A stretch of DNA of 64,000 bases. Source: Entomohabitans teleogrylli (GTDB lineage Bacteria; Pseudomonadota; Gammaproteobacteria; Enterobacterales; Enterobacteriaceae). The notes below the pieces were generated by a model. That model worked only from the letters and a program-made list of their open reading frames with translations. It was not told where the DNA came from and made no database searches. The translations under genes were made by a program, and so were the position numbers. This document shows positions 1 to 9,335 of this stretch, in pieces; position 1 is the stretch's first letter; each line of letters opens with the position of its first letter. Location of the stretch: assembly GCF_001484765.1 (NCBI RefSeq), contig NZ_LLXO01000021.1, positions 1 through 64,000 on the forward strand. The letters run 5' to 3'.

Positions 1-8
1 GCGCATCA

Positions 9-33
9 GAAAAACCTCCGGCTATGCCGGAGG
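9..33 (-). terminator. Rho-independent terminator reading leftward
   Basis: An 8-bp perfect stem (CCTCCGGC at 15-22, GCCGGAGG at 26-33) with a 3-nt loop is followed, on the minus strand, by five T residues (A-run at 10-14). It lies just beyond the stop codon of the small minus-strand ORF at 58-306 and would end any leftward transcript there. Confidence 0.75.
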
Positions 34-57
34 ATATTTATTTATAAGCCGTCAGTC

Positions 58-306
58 TCACCCACAGCTCCCGTCCCCACGCCTGTACACCGGCAAATCG
101 CCGGTGTCGTTCAGCACGCCCGGAAATCCTTCCAGCCACTGCTTCATCTTCTTACGGTTAACGGGAGCGACGCTCAGCCCCTCGGCGCAGGCGTACAGCT
201 CGCGGGTGTTCTTGCGGCAATGATGGTGCAATACCCGGTTAATGCAATGCCTAATGCCTGAGGGAAGGGCTGTTGTTATTATGCCGGGGGCAGGTACGGA
301 TACCAC
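58..306 (-). CDS. Unrecognised small ORF at the left edge, possibly a gene remnant
   Basis: An 82-residue reading frame with a GTG start and no convincing ribosome binding site. I do not recognise the protein. Its C-terminal half (from about residue 28) looks more protein-like than the N-terminus: it is Lys/Arg- and Cys-containing, with the run NRKKMKQWLEGFPG, and ends in a Cys-Gly. The first 25 residues are low in character and may be untranslated or belong to a decayed gene. In its favour is a strong minus-strand terminator placed directly after the stop. It may be the 3' end of a degraded or mobile gene marking the island boundary, but nothing in it identifies a transposase or integrase. 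Confidence 0.3.
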   Translation of the reverse strand: MVSVPAPGIITTALPSGIRHCINRVLHHHCRKNTRELYACAEGLSVAPVNRKKMKQWLEGFPGVLNDTGDLPVYRRGDGSCG

Positions 307-451
307 GCAGGGCGGTAACGTGTCGGGGCGCAGGACAGCGAGCCAACCGGGTCACCTGAATTTACCTGCCCGGTGGCCAAAACCTCTGGCTGGCGATCTT
401 TGCCACGCCAACCAAAGCCAGTTTCCGTTGCTGGTTTTCTCTCTTTCCTGG

Positions 452-478
452 TTTAGTTTTCTGCGGGCGAACCGATAG
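452..478 (+). promoter_or_regulatory. Sigma-28 (FliA) class 3 promoter of the chemoreceptor gene
   Basis: TTTAGTTT (452-459), 11-bp spacer, ACCGATAG (471-478). Each box matches the enterobacterial FliA consensus (TAAAGTTT-N11-GCCGATAA) at 6 of 8 positions with exact spacing. It sits about 38 bp before the ATG at 516. The same -35 box recurs before flgM and fliC in this window. Confidence 0.85.
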
Positions 479-515
479 ATATATACAGGCAAATCTCTCC
501 GTGGAATCAGAAACG

Positions 516-2186
516 ATGCTAAACCATATCAAAATTGTTACGAGTCTGATCGTTGCGCTGGTGTTATTCATCATCATGCAATTGGTATCTAATGGGCTAT
601 TTATTAGCTCGCTCAATCACTACAAAGATAACCTCCAGGGCATGGAGATTATTCGTCAGCAGGAGTCGAACGTCAGCAAAAGTTGGATGGATCTGCTGCA
701 GACCCGCGCGATTATCAACCGCGCCGCGCTGCGTCATATGATGGATATGAACAATAGCGGCGCCGGCCAGACGGTGACTGAATTGCTGGAAGAAGCCGAT
801 GCCACGCTCAAACAGGCAGAAGAAGAGTGGACGCGGCATAATGCCATGGAGCATGACTCGCGTCTGAATAAGCTGGTTATTGATCAAATAACGCAGAGCT
901 TTAACGCCTATCATTATGAACTTAACGTGCTGATTGAATTGATGAAGCAGCGCGATCTCAAGGGCGCTCTGGAACACTCAACCCAAAGTTATCAGGAGAA
1001 CTTTGAGAAGAGTTTTAACCTCTATTTGCAGGAAAATTCACTGCTGCATAAACAGGTTCAGGAAGACAGTGCGCGTACTTTCCGGGCCGCGCTGTGGACA
1101 CTGCTGGGGACGCTGATTGTCATCGCGCTGGCGGTTGCGCTGATGTGGTATGGAATACGCACTATTCTGCTAATCCCGCTGCATAAAATCATCGACAGCA
1201 TCCGTCGGATTGCCGGCGGCGATCTGATTAGCCATATCGATGTGAACGGTAAAAATGAGATGGGGCAACTGGCCGCCAGCCTGCGCAATATGCAAAATGA
1301 GCTGGTGGGCACCGTTGGTGCGGTTCGCCGGGGCGCGGATGCTATCTACAGCGGCTCCAGCGAAATCTCTGCCGGCAATAGCGATCTCTCTTCGCGTACC
1401 GAACAGCAGGCCGCGTCGCTGGAACAAACGGCCGCCAGTATGGAGCAGCTAACGGCTACGGTGAAACAGAATGCCGAAAACGCCCAGCACGCCAGTCAAC
1501 TGGCCCGCAGCGCTTCAGAGACCGCTCAACGCGGCGGCAAAGTCGTGGATAACGTTGTGGTGACCATGAAGGAGATTGCCGACAGCTCGCAAAAGATTGC
1601 CGATATTACCGGCGTGATTGACGGCATTGCTTTCCAGACCAATATCCTGGCCCTTAATGCGGCAGTGGAAGCCGCGCGCGCCGGCGAGCAGGGACGTGGT
1701 TTCGCCGTAGTAGCCAGCGAAGTACGTAACCTGGCGCAGCGCAGCGCCGAGGCGGCCAGAGAAATCAAAATCCTGATTGAAGACTCGGTGAATAAAGTGG
1801 ATATCGGCTCGGCGATGGTCGAAAGCGCCGGTGAAACGATGGGGGATATCGTTAACGCGGTGACGCGGGTGACCGACATCATGGGCGAGATCGCGTCGGC
1901 ATCTGAAGAGCAGAGCCGCGGTATTGACCAGGTAGGGATGGCGGTCTCTGAAATGGATCGTGTGACCCAGCAGAACGCCCGACTGGTGGAAGCCTCCGCT
2001 CTGGCTGCCGCCGCGCTGGAAGAGCAGGCGGGCAACCTGATGCACTCCGTCTCCGTGTTTCACATTGAGCAGGAAACGGCGCCGCCGGCACGCAGCAAGT
2101 CGAAATCAGAACCGCCAAAGGCCGTTGCCGCGCCGGCGCGTAAATCGCCGGTGGAAAATGACAGCGAGAGCTGGGAAACGTTTTGA
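516..2186 (+). CDS. tsr: Methyl-accepting chemotaxis protein, Tsr-like (serine-type receptor)
   Basis: An inner-membrane chemoreceptor that controls CheA through CheW. I chose the ATG at 516 because [10 protein letters not shown] aligns with the Tsr N-terminus; a GTG at 501 is in frame. The 556-residue protein has a first membrane helix (about 8-28), a four-helix periplasmic sensor, a second helix (about 190-212), a HAMP domain and a cytoplasmic hairpin with the conserved tip [16 protein letters not shown] near 370-385. The three arginines and the threonine that form the amino-acid pocket of Tsr appear conserved ([14 protein letters not shown] and STQSYQ). The C-terminal ESWETF matches the NWETF-type tether for CheR and CheB, so this is a high-abundance, self-adapting receptor. 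It is the only receptor gene in the window. Serine as ligand is inferred from the pocket, not shown. Confidence 0.9.
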   Translation: MLNHIKIVTSLIVALVLFIIMQLVSNGLFISSLNHYKDNLQGMEIIRQQESNVSKSWMDLLQTRAIINRAALRHMMDMNNSGAGQTVTELLEEADATLKQAEEEWTRHNAMEHDSRLNKLVIDQITQSFNAYHYELNVLIELMKQRDLKGALEHSTQSYQENFEKSFNLYLQENSLLHKQVQEDSARTFRAALWTLLGTLIVIALAVALMWYGIRTILLIPLHKIIDSIRRIAGGDLISHIDVNGKNEMGQLAASLRNMQNELVGTVGAVRRGADAIYSGSSEISAGNSDLSSRTEQQAASLEQTAASMEQLTATVKQNAENAQHASQLARSASETAQRGGKVVDNVVVTMKEIADSSQKIADITGVIDGIAFQTNILALNAAVEAARAGEQGRGFAVVASEVRNLAQRSAEAAREIKILIEDSVNKVDIGSAMVESAGETMGDIVNAVTRVTDIMGEIASASEEQSRGIDQVGMAVSEMDRVTQQNARLVEASALAAAALEEQAGNLMHSVSVFHIEQETAPPARSKSKSEPPKAVAAPARKSPVENDSESWETF

Positions 2187-2192
2187 TGTCAG

Positions 2193-2214
2193 CGGGGCTA
2201 CTGCGGTAGCCCCG
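2193..2214 (+). other. Hairpin downstream of the chemoreceptor gene
   Basis: A 9-bp perfect stem (CGGGGCTAC / GTAGCCCCG) with a TGCG loop begins 7 bases after the receptor stop codon. It has no following T-run on either strand, so it is more likely a 3'-end stabilising structure than a complete intrinsic terminator; the next hairpin at 2274 has the T-run. Confidence 0.5.
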
Positions 2215-2273
2215 AAAGAATGCCGCGTCATGGAGGATGAACCTCTCCCCCTGTAACGCAGCGTTTAACGATT

Positions 2274-2312
2274 AAGGTTTATCCGCGGGCTCCCCCGGAT
2301 AAACCTTTTTTT
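2274..2312 (+). terminator. Terminator between the receptor gene and srfC
   Basis: A 12-bp perfect stem (AAGGTTTATCCG at 2274-2285, CGGATAAACCTT at 2296-2307) runs into a T-run (2306-2312) on the plus strand. The arms overlap the last codons of srfC, which ends at 2279 on the other strand. It would end receptor transcription and keep it from running antisense into srfC. Confidence 0.85.
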
Positions 2313-4432
2313 ATGTCTGTATCCTGGCACAACGCATTTAACAACTGACGTAAGGCGCGTTGCTGTATTTCACTGATGCCATGCTGCGGCGCGGCATCAC
2401 TCTCCATCGCCCGGTGATACAGGGCCACCAGCCAGTCATAGAAGTAACAGGCATTCCCCTGCGCGGGCGGCTCGCCCAGTTGTGTCAGACGTCTGGCGGC
2501 ACTGGCCTGCCGGGCGGGGGCGAAAACCGCGGTCTCTTTATTTACCTTGCTGCGTGGACGTAGCTCAGGTGCTATCTGCTGATAACCCAGCCAGCCGACA
2601 AAATTGTTTATCCCGTTTTCCGCACTGCTGATAGCCAGCGCCATATTGTCCTGGTGGCGCGCCACGGCGTCTTCCAGTATCGCCGGCAGTTGCAGGCGAT
2701 AAGCGCTGTCAATCAGCAGATCGCACAGTGCCTGAAGGGTGGCGGCGGGCAGAGAGCATGGCGATCTCTGCGATGGATTGTGGCTGAGCTGGCGCAGGTG
2801 ATTCACCCAGCGCTGATAGAGGCGACGCGAAAAACAGTTCAGCCCCTGAGCCGCCGGGGAAGGGGTGTCGTCGCTGACGAACAGATCCAGCTCCGGTAAG
2901 GCGGGTATTTGCTGCTGTTGCTGGTGTTCAAGCCAGCACTGATGGATAGTGTCGCGCGGTAGCGTCAGCCGCTCAAGGAGTTCGCTAAAGCGTGGCGCCC
3001 GGGATTGTAGTGTGCGCACCAGCGCTTTCGCTGGTTCTGCCTGCCGATCGTCGGATGCCGGGAGCAGGGCGCTGAACTGGGCGCTTATCAGGTGATTGAT
3101 GGTCGCCTGAAGCTGCTGTTCGCGCTGGTGACGCGCCGGGCCCAGGGCGTTGCTCAGCCATGCGCGCAGCCGGTCCATACTGCGATCGTCCAGCGCCTGC
3201 AATGCGCCCCAGCGCTTGCCATCCCGGGTGAGATGCTGCTGGATATGGTCATCGAAATGTTGTGTCTGGCGGAAGCGGCCATCGAAAGGGGTGATAGCCC
3301 ATATCAGGCGCGGGTGGGCGTTTTGATCGCCGCCGCCTGTTTTCTCCTGCCAGCGAGTCAGCGCCGCTGCCGCTGCTGGCGTATCATGCTGATCGCTGGC
3401 TGCGTTGCATATGAGCAGCATATCGGGCTGTTGGCGCTCGCTGTACTCTTCCAGTCGGTCGACGGGTATATCAATGATGTCGACATCCGCCAGCGCGCCG
3501 GGTTGACTCAGCGTGAAAGTCACACCGGCGCAAATTTCGCGCAGCGCCCGGCGGTTGATACTCTGACACGGCTGTACTTGCTGGCGTTGCAGCGGGCAGA
3601 CGGCGACTTCGCTATCCGGTCCGCCGGGGCCGGCCTCGCTGGCGCAAAGAAAATCCTCAGCATCGTCCAGCGCCAGGCTGGCTGGCGCCAGCGCTTGCGG
3701 CGCATTGCCCAACTGAATCAGCGCCCGCGACTGTCTGTGCCAGCAGGCGCTGATTTGTGCATCTTCTCCCCACAACAGCGCCAGCAACGCGGCGCGATCG
3801 CCGGGCGCCAGCCAGGCGGCCAGATCGGCCATGCGGTACAGCAGGCCGTCATCCGCCTGCTGCCCGCCGGGAATGGCTGTCTGGTAGCGTTGGGCGACGC
3901 TGGCGAACTGCGCCCGGGTCATACCGGCGACCGGCTGTGGCTGGCGGCGCTGTTGCAGAGCATGGAGTCTGGCAGACATCGCGCTGGCCGGGATAAGTTG
4001 CGCGTCGCGGCGGGAGTGATAGCGGGTGACCAGGCGCTGCGCCAGTTGATACTCGCTGAATAGCTCAAGCAGTAGCGGAAAACCGTCGATGCGCGGCGGC
4101 GCTGTGTCGGTAAAGCGTACCGCTATGCTGGCCGCCGGGCCGCGATGAATATGCTGTAAGTAATCGAACGTTTGATCGCCCAGCGTCACCCCCAGCCGAT
4201 CGCTATTTTCCGCCAGCAGAGCGTTCAGCAAATGGCGTTTACTGGCCGTCGCGTGGCCGTAAAGCCCGAGGGTCAGCGGCGTGACGGACAGCATCGCCAA
4301 CTGTTGGTGCTGGTGCTGCAACTGCGCCAGGCGGCCCAGACGGCCATCGGCTTCCGCATCCAGGTAAGCGCAGTGCTGGCGTACATGGCTTACCCAGTCG
4401 GCAAGCTGTTGAGGTGTGGTAGATGGCTTCAT
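2279..4432 (-). CDS. srfC: SrfC-family putative virulence factor, P-loop-like
   Basis: The 717-residue product of the last gene of the srfABC operon, whose start overlaps the srfB stop by 4 bases (ATGA), implying translational coupling. Near residues 56-72 the sequence GLYGHATASKRHLLNALL looks like a P-loop, but the usual GK(S/T) is replaced by SKR. A hydrophobic strand ending VDIIDIPV (about residue 314) resembles the Walker B/G3 region of dynamin-like GTPases. The rest is helical and Gln-rich, with no signal peptide or clear membrane segment. SrfC was named in Salmonella as an SsrB-regulated putative virulence factor; its biochemical role is not established. The nucleotide-binding reading is inference, and the degenerate loop may mean catalysis is lost. 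Confidence 0.85.
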   Translation of the reverse strand: MKPSTTPQQLADWVSHVRQHCAYLDAEADGRLGRLAQLQHQHQQLAMLSVTPLTLGLYGHATASKRHLLNALLAENSDRLGVTLGDQTFDYLQHIHRGPAASIAVRFTDTAPPRIDGFPLLLELFSEYQLAQRLVTRYHSRRDAQLIPASAMSARLHALQQRRQPQPVAGMTRAQFASVAQRYQTAIPGGQQADDGLLYRMADLAAWLAPGDRAALLALLWGEDAQISACWHRQSRALIQLGNAPQALAPASLALDDAEDFLCASEAGPGGPDSEVAVCPLQRQQVQPCQSINRRALREICAGVTFTLSQPGALADVDIIDIPVDRLEEYSERQQPDMLLICNAASDQHDTPAAAAALTRWQEKTGGGDQNAHPRLIWAITPFDGRFRQTQHFDDHIQQHLTRDGKRWGALQALDDRSMDRLRAWLSNALGPARHQREQQLQATINHLISAQFSALLPASDDRQAEPAKALVRTLQSRAPRFSELLERLTLPRDTIHQCWLEHQQQQQIPALPELDLFVSDDTPSPAAQGLNCFSRRLYQRWVNHLRQLSHNPSQRSPCSLPAATLQALCDLLIDSAYRLQLPAILEDAVARHQDNMALAISSAENGINNFVGWLGYQQIAPELRPRSKVNKETAVFAPARQASAARRLTQLGEPPAQGNACYFYDWLVALYHRAMESDAAPQHGISEIQQRALRQLLNALCQDTDIKKGLSGGARG

Positions 4433-7377
4433 TTCAGGTATACATTCCCGCTATCAATCCAGTAATGGCTGGCGCGCCGATCGCCACCGGCAAGGGTGTT
4501 AAGCTTCAGGCTGAGTTGCTCAAGTGCGACCGGGGTACCGTCCTGCATCCAGGCCCCGGCGAGGGCGAAACCGCCCTGCGGCGGATCATAACGGAGGCTG
4601 ACCGACAGCGTCCCGGCGGCGGCGATATCCTTTGCCAGCTCTGGCGAGTTGATCCGCAGTTGATACAACGCAGAGGCCGGCCAGCGTTCATCTTCCAGTT
4701 GGCGGAATCCCAGCGTGGCGTTACCGCGCAGAACAAAGCGTCGCGACGTATCCAGCGTTGCCTGAGGATCGTCCAGGTCGACATCCTGATACCAGACGTT
4801 TTGGGCGCTCAGCGTGGGGCTACCGTCCAGCACCCCGAGATGGCGCACCGTGGAATAGGCCTGAATATCGGCGGTTTTGAAGTTGAAACCCGGCAGCCGC
4901 AGATCTTTCGCCAGACTACAGAGCATGGCGCCGAGGGCGGCGCTGGTCTTGGGATTAACCATCCGTCCCTGGTGGGCGAACGGCAGGCGCTCATGAACCG
5001 GGATACTATCCAGCCACAGCAGGCGTTTCGCCGGAACCGGTTGTAAAGCGCGCACCAGCGCTTTCACCCCCGGCAGACTGGCGGGGCGGCCGGTGATCAG
5101 CAGAACATCGCAGCAGTAGTGGTGAATGACTTCGCACAGGGATTTCAGCGGCGCCGCCAGGGACATGCGCCCGCTGTGCAGGGCATCGTCCAGAGACTGT
5201 ATATCCACCTGCAACGGGACATCCAGCAGATTGAACGCCGCCGCCTCCGGCGCCAGCGTTTGCTGCAGATAGTTCAGTACATTTTCAGTTGGCGCATCGG
5301 GGAGCCATTCGCCAATGCGTCCCGGCAGCGGCGCGTAACTGTTCTGCGAGTCGCTTTGTTCCCAGCGGGCGAGAATCGCCTGTCCCAGTGGTATCAAAAT
5401 CTGCAGGGTGGTTTGCTGGCGCAATATCTGGCGATTGCCGCTGTGCCCCGCATCGCCGAACAACCGGGTCATCGCGGTCTGCGGATCGGCAATCCCCGCG
5501 GCGTGCATCGCCTGTTCAATGGCGGGCAGTACGCACAGTTGAATCACATCCAGCAGGATATCGTCCCCGGCCAGCTTAAAACCCTCACGGAACAGCAGTC
5601 GCGGAATGATTTTTACGTTGCTTCCGACGCCGTCATCAAGTTGATATTGGGTAATCGCCATATCGGTGGTACCGCCGCCAATATCAATCGACGCGCAGCG
5701 CAGGGTGCTGCCCGGCGGCTCGTCGGCGGCCAGCAGTCGGTCCGGGCGCGCCAGATTGCGGAAACACTCGCCGCTGTGGCCGGCGTAGTGACGCTGTACT
5801 TCGTTATACAGCCACACCAGTTGACCGCAGGTCGCTTCATCCCATTCCATATGGATGCCAGGCAGCGGCACGCTGCTGTTGTTCTGTGCACCGTCCGGGA
5901 ACAGAGCATCGTCGTGGGGATGCCAGCCCATCCCCTTCCAGACCAGGGCGATGGCTTCCTGCATCCGCCGGTGAAAAATTTCCCGCTCCTGCTTCGGCAT
6001 CGCCGAGGGGAGCGTAAGAATCAGCTGGCGCAGCTGGCGGGGGGACGCGGGTAGCCCCATGCGGCGGCGGTGGGCAACGCTGTTGATTTGCGACAGCGCC
6101 TGGGCCAGTAGTTCACACAGCATCTGGGTCATCAGCGAGCTGCGGCTGTAAAGCGGAGTGAAAACCGGCAGGCGTCGGGACAGCGGCTGGCAATAGAGCG
6201 GCTGGCCATCGTCATCTATCAGGTTGGTCAGGGGCATTGCCATGGCCGGAAGTTCGCGATGTGACGCGTTCGTTGACTGACCGAAGCGCCAGGGCTGGCG
6301 GGCGGGCGAGTCATCCCACAGATAGCGCCGCGGGCTGGAGAGTCCGCTGGCGCCGTCGCTACCGCTACGCCGGGTGGCGAGGCGCAGCGCCTCTTCCCCG
6401 GTACGCGCCATGGAAGGCCAGATAAAGGCCTGCTCGCGCCCGCTTTCCATTGAGAAATTCGCTTTGCCGAATTTCGCTTCGCTGAACTCGAGATAGCTGG
6501 AAAACAGCGCCTCACTGATCCGATGCGGCTCGCTGAGCGAGCGGATCCGCAGCTCGGTGCTTTGGTTCAGGCCGCTGTTCTGCTCACCGTGATCTTCGGT
6601 CAGAATACCGCAGGTGTGGGTGTTGCCGACATCCAGCACCAGATCGACGGGGATGGCCGGGGTATGAGGCGTTTCACCGATCAGTTTGACTTCCGGCACC
6701 TGTAACTGGCAGACCAGAATTTCCAGTAAATTGAGATAGTGCGCCTGATATTCAAACGTTTTCATGGCGCTGGCGAGGTCGTTCTCGCTGCGGCCCTCCT
6801 GCTGGCTGGCAAACTGGATAAATATCTCCCGTAACCAACCGTCGACCCAGGTTTGATCGAGGAAATCACTGACGTCGCAGTTGTGCATCGCCAGCGCGAA
6901 ATGGACGCCGTTACGCACATCGTCGGCGCCAGGGGCCAGCGTGGCCGGGCAGCCGGCGTCGTCGGCAATCCGGGTATCAAAGGCCAGCGTCATATGTACG
7001 GTATTGCCGGCGGCATCCGGGGTATCCAGACGCCGTAATTGCATACGGACCCAGTTGGCGGGGCCGTCGGTTAAGCAGTGCCCGGCATTGACCCGCAGGC
7101 AAGGGAGCGGCAGCCAGACGCCGTCCAGCACCTGGAGTGAATAGTCATGAGCATAGCTTTTTTCCGGTCTGACGATTTCGGTCTCGCCGTCGTTCAGTCC
7201 GGGAAGGGTGAATTTGCCTGATTGTTGGCAGTAATCCAGCCGCAGCAATGGGCCGTTGGCGCTCTGGCGGACAAAATTACCCGTTTTACCGGCGGTGGCC
7301 GCGGGAGACAGCGCGAAGTCGAGGAACTGAATGCCGCTGTTTTGAATCAGGGTGATGGCCGATGGATTATGGATCAT
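4429..7377 (-). CDS. srfB: SrfB-family protein with actin/Hsp70-type ATPase motifs
   Basis: A very large cytosolic protein (982 residues), second gene of srfABC, starting 4 bases after srfA stops. Three segments match the signature of the actin/Hsp70/sugar-kinase fold: a phosphate-1-like loop LVLDVGNTHTCGI (about residue 248), a phosphate-2-like loop SIDIGGGTTDMA (about 562-573), and an adenosine-type motif LLITGRPASLPGVKAL (about 755-770). Acidic and glycine residues are in the expected places, so ATP binding and hydrolysis are likely. There is no signal peptide or membrane segment. Homologues are annotated only as virulence factor SrfB. The work done with ATP, and whether it polymerises or acts as a chaperone on SrfA or SrfC, cannot be read from the sequence. 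Confidence 0.88.
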   Translation of the reverse strand: MIHNPSAITLIQNSGIQFLDFALSPAATAGKTGNFVRQSANGPLLRLDYCQQSGKFTLPGLNDGETEIVRPEKSYAHDYSLQVLDGVWLPLPCLRVNAGHCLTDGPANWVRMQLRRLDTPDAAGNTVHMTLAFDTRIADDAGCPATLAPGADDVRNGVHFALAMHNCDVSDFLDQTWVDGWLREIFIQFASQQEGRSENDLASAMKTFEYQAHYLNLLEILVCQLQVPEVKLIGETPHTPAIPVDLVLDVGNTHTCGILTEDHGEQNSGLNQSTELRIRSLSEPHRISEALFSSYLEFSEAKFGKANFSMESGREQAFIWPSMARTGEEALRLATRRSGSDGASGLSSPRRYLWDDSPARQPWRFGQSTNASHRELPAMAMPLTNLIDDDGQPLYCQPLSRRLPVFTPLYSRSSLMTQMLCELLAQALSQINSVAHRRRMGLPASPRQLRQLILTLPSAMPKQEREIFHRRMQEAIALVWKGMGWHPHDDALFPDGAQNNSSVPLPGIHMEWDEATCGQLVWLYNEVQRHYAGHSGECFRNLARPDRLLAADEPPGSTLRCASIDIGGGTTDMAITQYQLDDGVGSNVKIIPRLLFREGFKLAGDDILLDVIQLCVLPAIEQAMHAAGIADPQTAMTRLFGDAGHSGNRQILRQQTTLQILIPLGQAILARWEQSDSQNSYAPLPGRIGEWLPDAPTENVLNYLQQTLAPEAAAFNLLDVPLQVDIQSLDDALHSGRMSLAAPLKSLCEVIHHYCCDVLLITGRPASLPGVKALVRALQPVPAKRLLWLDSIPVHERLPFAHQGRMVNPKTSAALGAMLCSLAKDLRLPGFNFKTADIQAYSTVRHLGVLDGSPTLSAQNVWYQDVDLDDPQATLDTSRRFVLRGNATLGFRQLEDERWPASALYQLRINSPELAKDIAAAGTLSVSLRYDPPQGGFALAGAWMQDGTPVALEQLSLKLNTLAGGDRRASHYWIDSGNVYLK

Positions 7378-7381
7378 AGCG

Positions 7382-8644
7382 CTATTTCCCCACTTTTCTG
7401 AAGGTCACCGGGACGACGGTTCCTCCCTCATAGCGGGCGGAGCAGCGCGCCGCGCCCTCCAGCCCCTGAGTACAGATCACTTCCGGCACAGTAAAGCGGC
7501 TACCGTCGCTGCATCGCGCCCGGGCGCGTGGTTTAATCACCAGATTGCCGGACTGCATCAGCCCGGCGTGAATCTCGCTACGGCAGGTAATGCCTTCGCC
7601 ATGGGTCAGACGCAGAGTGCCGTTGTTATTGTTGATTTGATAGCGCAGCACCGGCGGTTTGCCGCCAATGGCGTCGCTGAATTCCACGGTGGCGCGCCAG
7701 GCGCCGTTGAGAAAACGGGTCGTTCCCGCTTTAACCGCCTCAGCCGGCAGTACCAGCGCATCTTTGGCGACCGGCGGCGGCGCGGACGGGAGCGCCTGAG
7801 CCGGGGAGGGCGGCGGCGCGCTTACCTGGGCGGGCTGGAGCGGCAGAGTGTCGTTCAGCACCGGCAGGACAGGGCGCGCTACAGGGGCAGGCGACACAGG
7901 CGTCGCGGCGGGGGGCTGCGGCGCGAGTGCCGGCGCCAGCCAGTACCACGCCAGCGACAGACCGATTGCCAGTAACGTTAGCGCGACGCCAGGGAGCAGT
8001 ATCCGCCGCCGCGGGTTGGGCGACGGCGATGACGGCTGTGGCGGAAATGGGCACGGCGCAGGCGGCGTTTGTGCGGCTGGCTGCGGCGGCTGGCTCCGGG
8101 GGGCGATAGTTGCTGGCGGCGCCGGTTCCGCCGGCGGCGTGAATTCCTCGGGTGGCGGTTGCAGACTGGCGCGCAGGCAGGCCAGCGCATCTTGCTCACG
8201 CGGCGCGTTCTGGCGGCTGAAGCCCCAGAAAGTGATCACCGGGCGGCCATCAACCAGATAAATGTGCTGGCTGGCCGGGAAGCGGAAAATATTTTCCAGC
8301 AGCATCCCGACGCGCTGGAGAGCCGGTTTCTCCGCCTCCAGGCACTGCTGGATGAGCAGTGCTGCCGCCTGCATTGCGCGCTCCAGATAATCCAGCGCCT
8401 GAATACGCTGTGACTCACTGGCGGCATTCCAGGGGACCACTTTGCCGGCGCCGGGAGCGTACCAGTCCACTTTGTCGCCGCTATCATCGGTCTGTGGAAT
8501 GGCAAGGCAGTCCGCCAGCGACTGTTGTTGCCGGAGCCTTAGCGTTTCGCGGATTTGTCGTGCCGAATCGAATATTGTCTGGCCGTTTTCACCCAGCGCG
8601 AGAAAATCATTGATGCTGCCGCTGCGCAGTAATGTTTTTGCCAC
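7382..8644 (-). CDS. srfA: SrfA-family membrane-anchored protein
   Basis: First gene of the srfABC operon; 420 residues. The N-terminal 170 residues are soluble and contain a patch (VDGRPVITFWGFSR) typical of the family. A long Pro/Ala-rich linker follows (about 170-210), then Arg-rich residues and one membrane helix (about 211-236), another Pro-rich stretch, and a C-terminal domain of about 130 residues with three cysteines. The positive charges before the helix suggest the N-terminus is cytosolic and the C-terminal domain periplasmic, where cysteines could pair. It is the only likely membrane protein of the three and may anchor SrfB and SrfC. No good sigma-28 promoter was found upstream. 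Function unknown. Confidence 0.85.
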   Translation of the reverse strand: MAKTLLRSGSINDFLALGENGQTIFDSARQIRETLRLRQQQSLADCLAIPQTDDSGDKVDWYAPGAGKVVPWNAASESQRIQALDYLERAMQAAALLIQQCLEAEKPALQRVGMLLENIFRFPASQHIYLVDGRPVITFWGFSRQNAPREQDALACLRASLQPPPEEFTPPAEPAPPATIAPRSQPPQPAAQTPPAPCPFPPQPSSPSPNPRRRILLPGVALTLLAIGLSLAWYWLAPALAPQPPAATPVSPAPVARPVLPVLNDTLPLQPAQVSAPPPSPAQALPSAPPPVAKDALVLPAEAVKAGTTRFLNGAWRATVEFSDAIGGKPPVLRYQINNNNGTLRLTHGEGITCRSEIHAGLMQSGNLVIKPRARARCSDGSRFTVPEVICTQGLEGAARCSARYEGGTVVPVTFRKVGK

Positions 8645-8814
8645 TGATTAACCCTGGTCTGTTTTGCTTTACGGAAGCGAGGTCGGGTTAGTTTAACGGC
8701 TTTAATTAAAAAATAATTGCCGGGAAACGCCGGAAGATCCGCTGAAAATGGCGGTTAATAAACCCATTGGCGTGGTTGAATTGATCGTGACGGGCTTTAG
8801 CGGTGCCGGAGGGG

Positions 8815-8850
8815 AAAAAAAGAAGCTTCATAAAAAGCACTGAAGCTTCT
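8815..8850 (-). terminator. Terminator of the flgA-flgM-flgN operon
   Basis: A 10-bp perfect inverted repeat (AGAAGCTTCA at 8821-8830, TGAAGCTTCT at 8841-8850) with a 10-nt loop is followed on the minus strand by seven T residues. It lies 25 bases past the flgN stop and separates flgAMN from srfABC, so srfABC needs its own promoter in the 8645-8815 interval. Confidence 0.88.
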
Positions 8851-8874
8851 GGTGGTAAACGCGACGCGAGTGCG

Positions 8875-9318
8875 TTAAATACTCAGATTATAAATTTTTC
8901 CGGAAAGCGTTTTTTTCTCCTCGCCCTGTGGGTTATAGAGGGTAGCGCGATCGCCTGCTTTATTAAGCATGGCCTGTAACTGCGTACTCTTCTGCATATG
9001 CATCTCAAGCAGAACATAAATATCCTGATTCGCGCGGTTGGCGTTATCGGCGCAGCGGGAGATTTTTTTCCAGCGCGCGGCAAAGAGCTTATGTTGATGA
9101 TAAGGCGCAGAAATATGCAGGCGCTGCTCTTCACGGACGCGCAACTTATCGTAATGGCTAATGGTGGATAACAAGCGGCTTTTGTTATCGGAAACTATCT
9201 GCAATAAAACCGGGTTAATTTGCGGCCGTCTTAATTGCTCCATCTCTTCGGTGATTACTGTTTCAAGTTCTGTCATTGAGTCCTGCATTTTCACCAGAAT
9301 CGCGTGTAATTTTTCCAT
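8875..9318 (-). CDS. flgN: FlgN, export chaperone for hook-filament junction proteins
   Basis: A 147-residue helical protein with a heptad-like N-terminal half (MEKLHAILVKMQDSM). The C-terminal TLYNP...KIYNLSI corresponds to the TLYG...KKISI end of E. coli FlgN, though this protein is a few residues longer. FlgN binds unassembled FlgK and FlgL in the cytoplasm and delivers them to the export gate. It is the last gene of flgAMN, 17 bases after flgM, and is followed by a strong terminator. It would be made from both the flgA promoter and the sigma-28 promoter before flgM. Divergent but confidently placed by length, ends and position. Confidence 0.9.
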   Translation of the reverse strand: MEKLHAILVKMQDSMTELETVITEEMEQLRRPQINPVLLQIVSDNKSRLLSTISHYDKLRVREEQRLHISAPYHQHKLFAARWKKISRCADNANRANQDIYVLLEMHMQKSTQLQAMLNKAGDRATLYNPQGEEKKTLSGKIYNLSI

Positions 9319-9335
9319 GGCGGTATGCTCGGTAG

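Noticed and set aside
8693..8719. Possible sigma-28 promoter of srfA (GCCGTTAA on the minus strand)
   Set aside because: The -10 matches 7 of 8 bases, but the box 11 bases upstream (CAATTATT) matches only 4 of 8, below the quality of the other sites.
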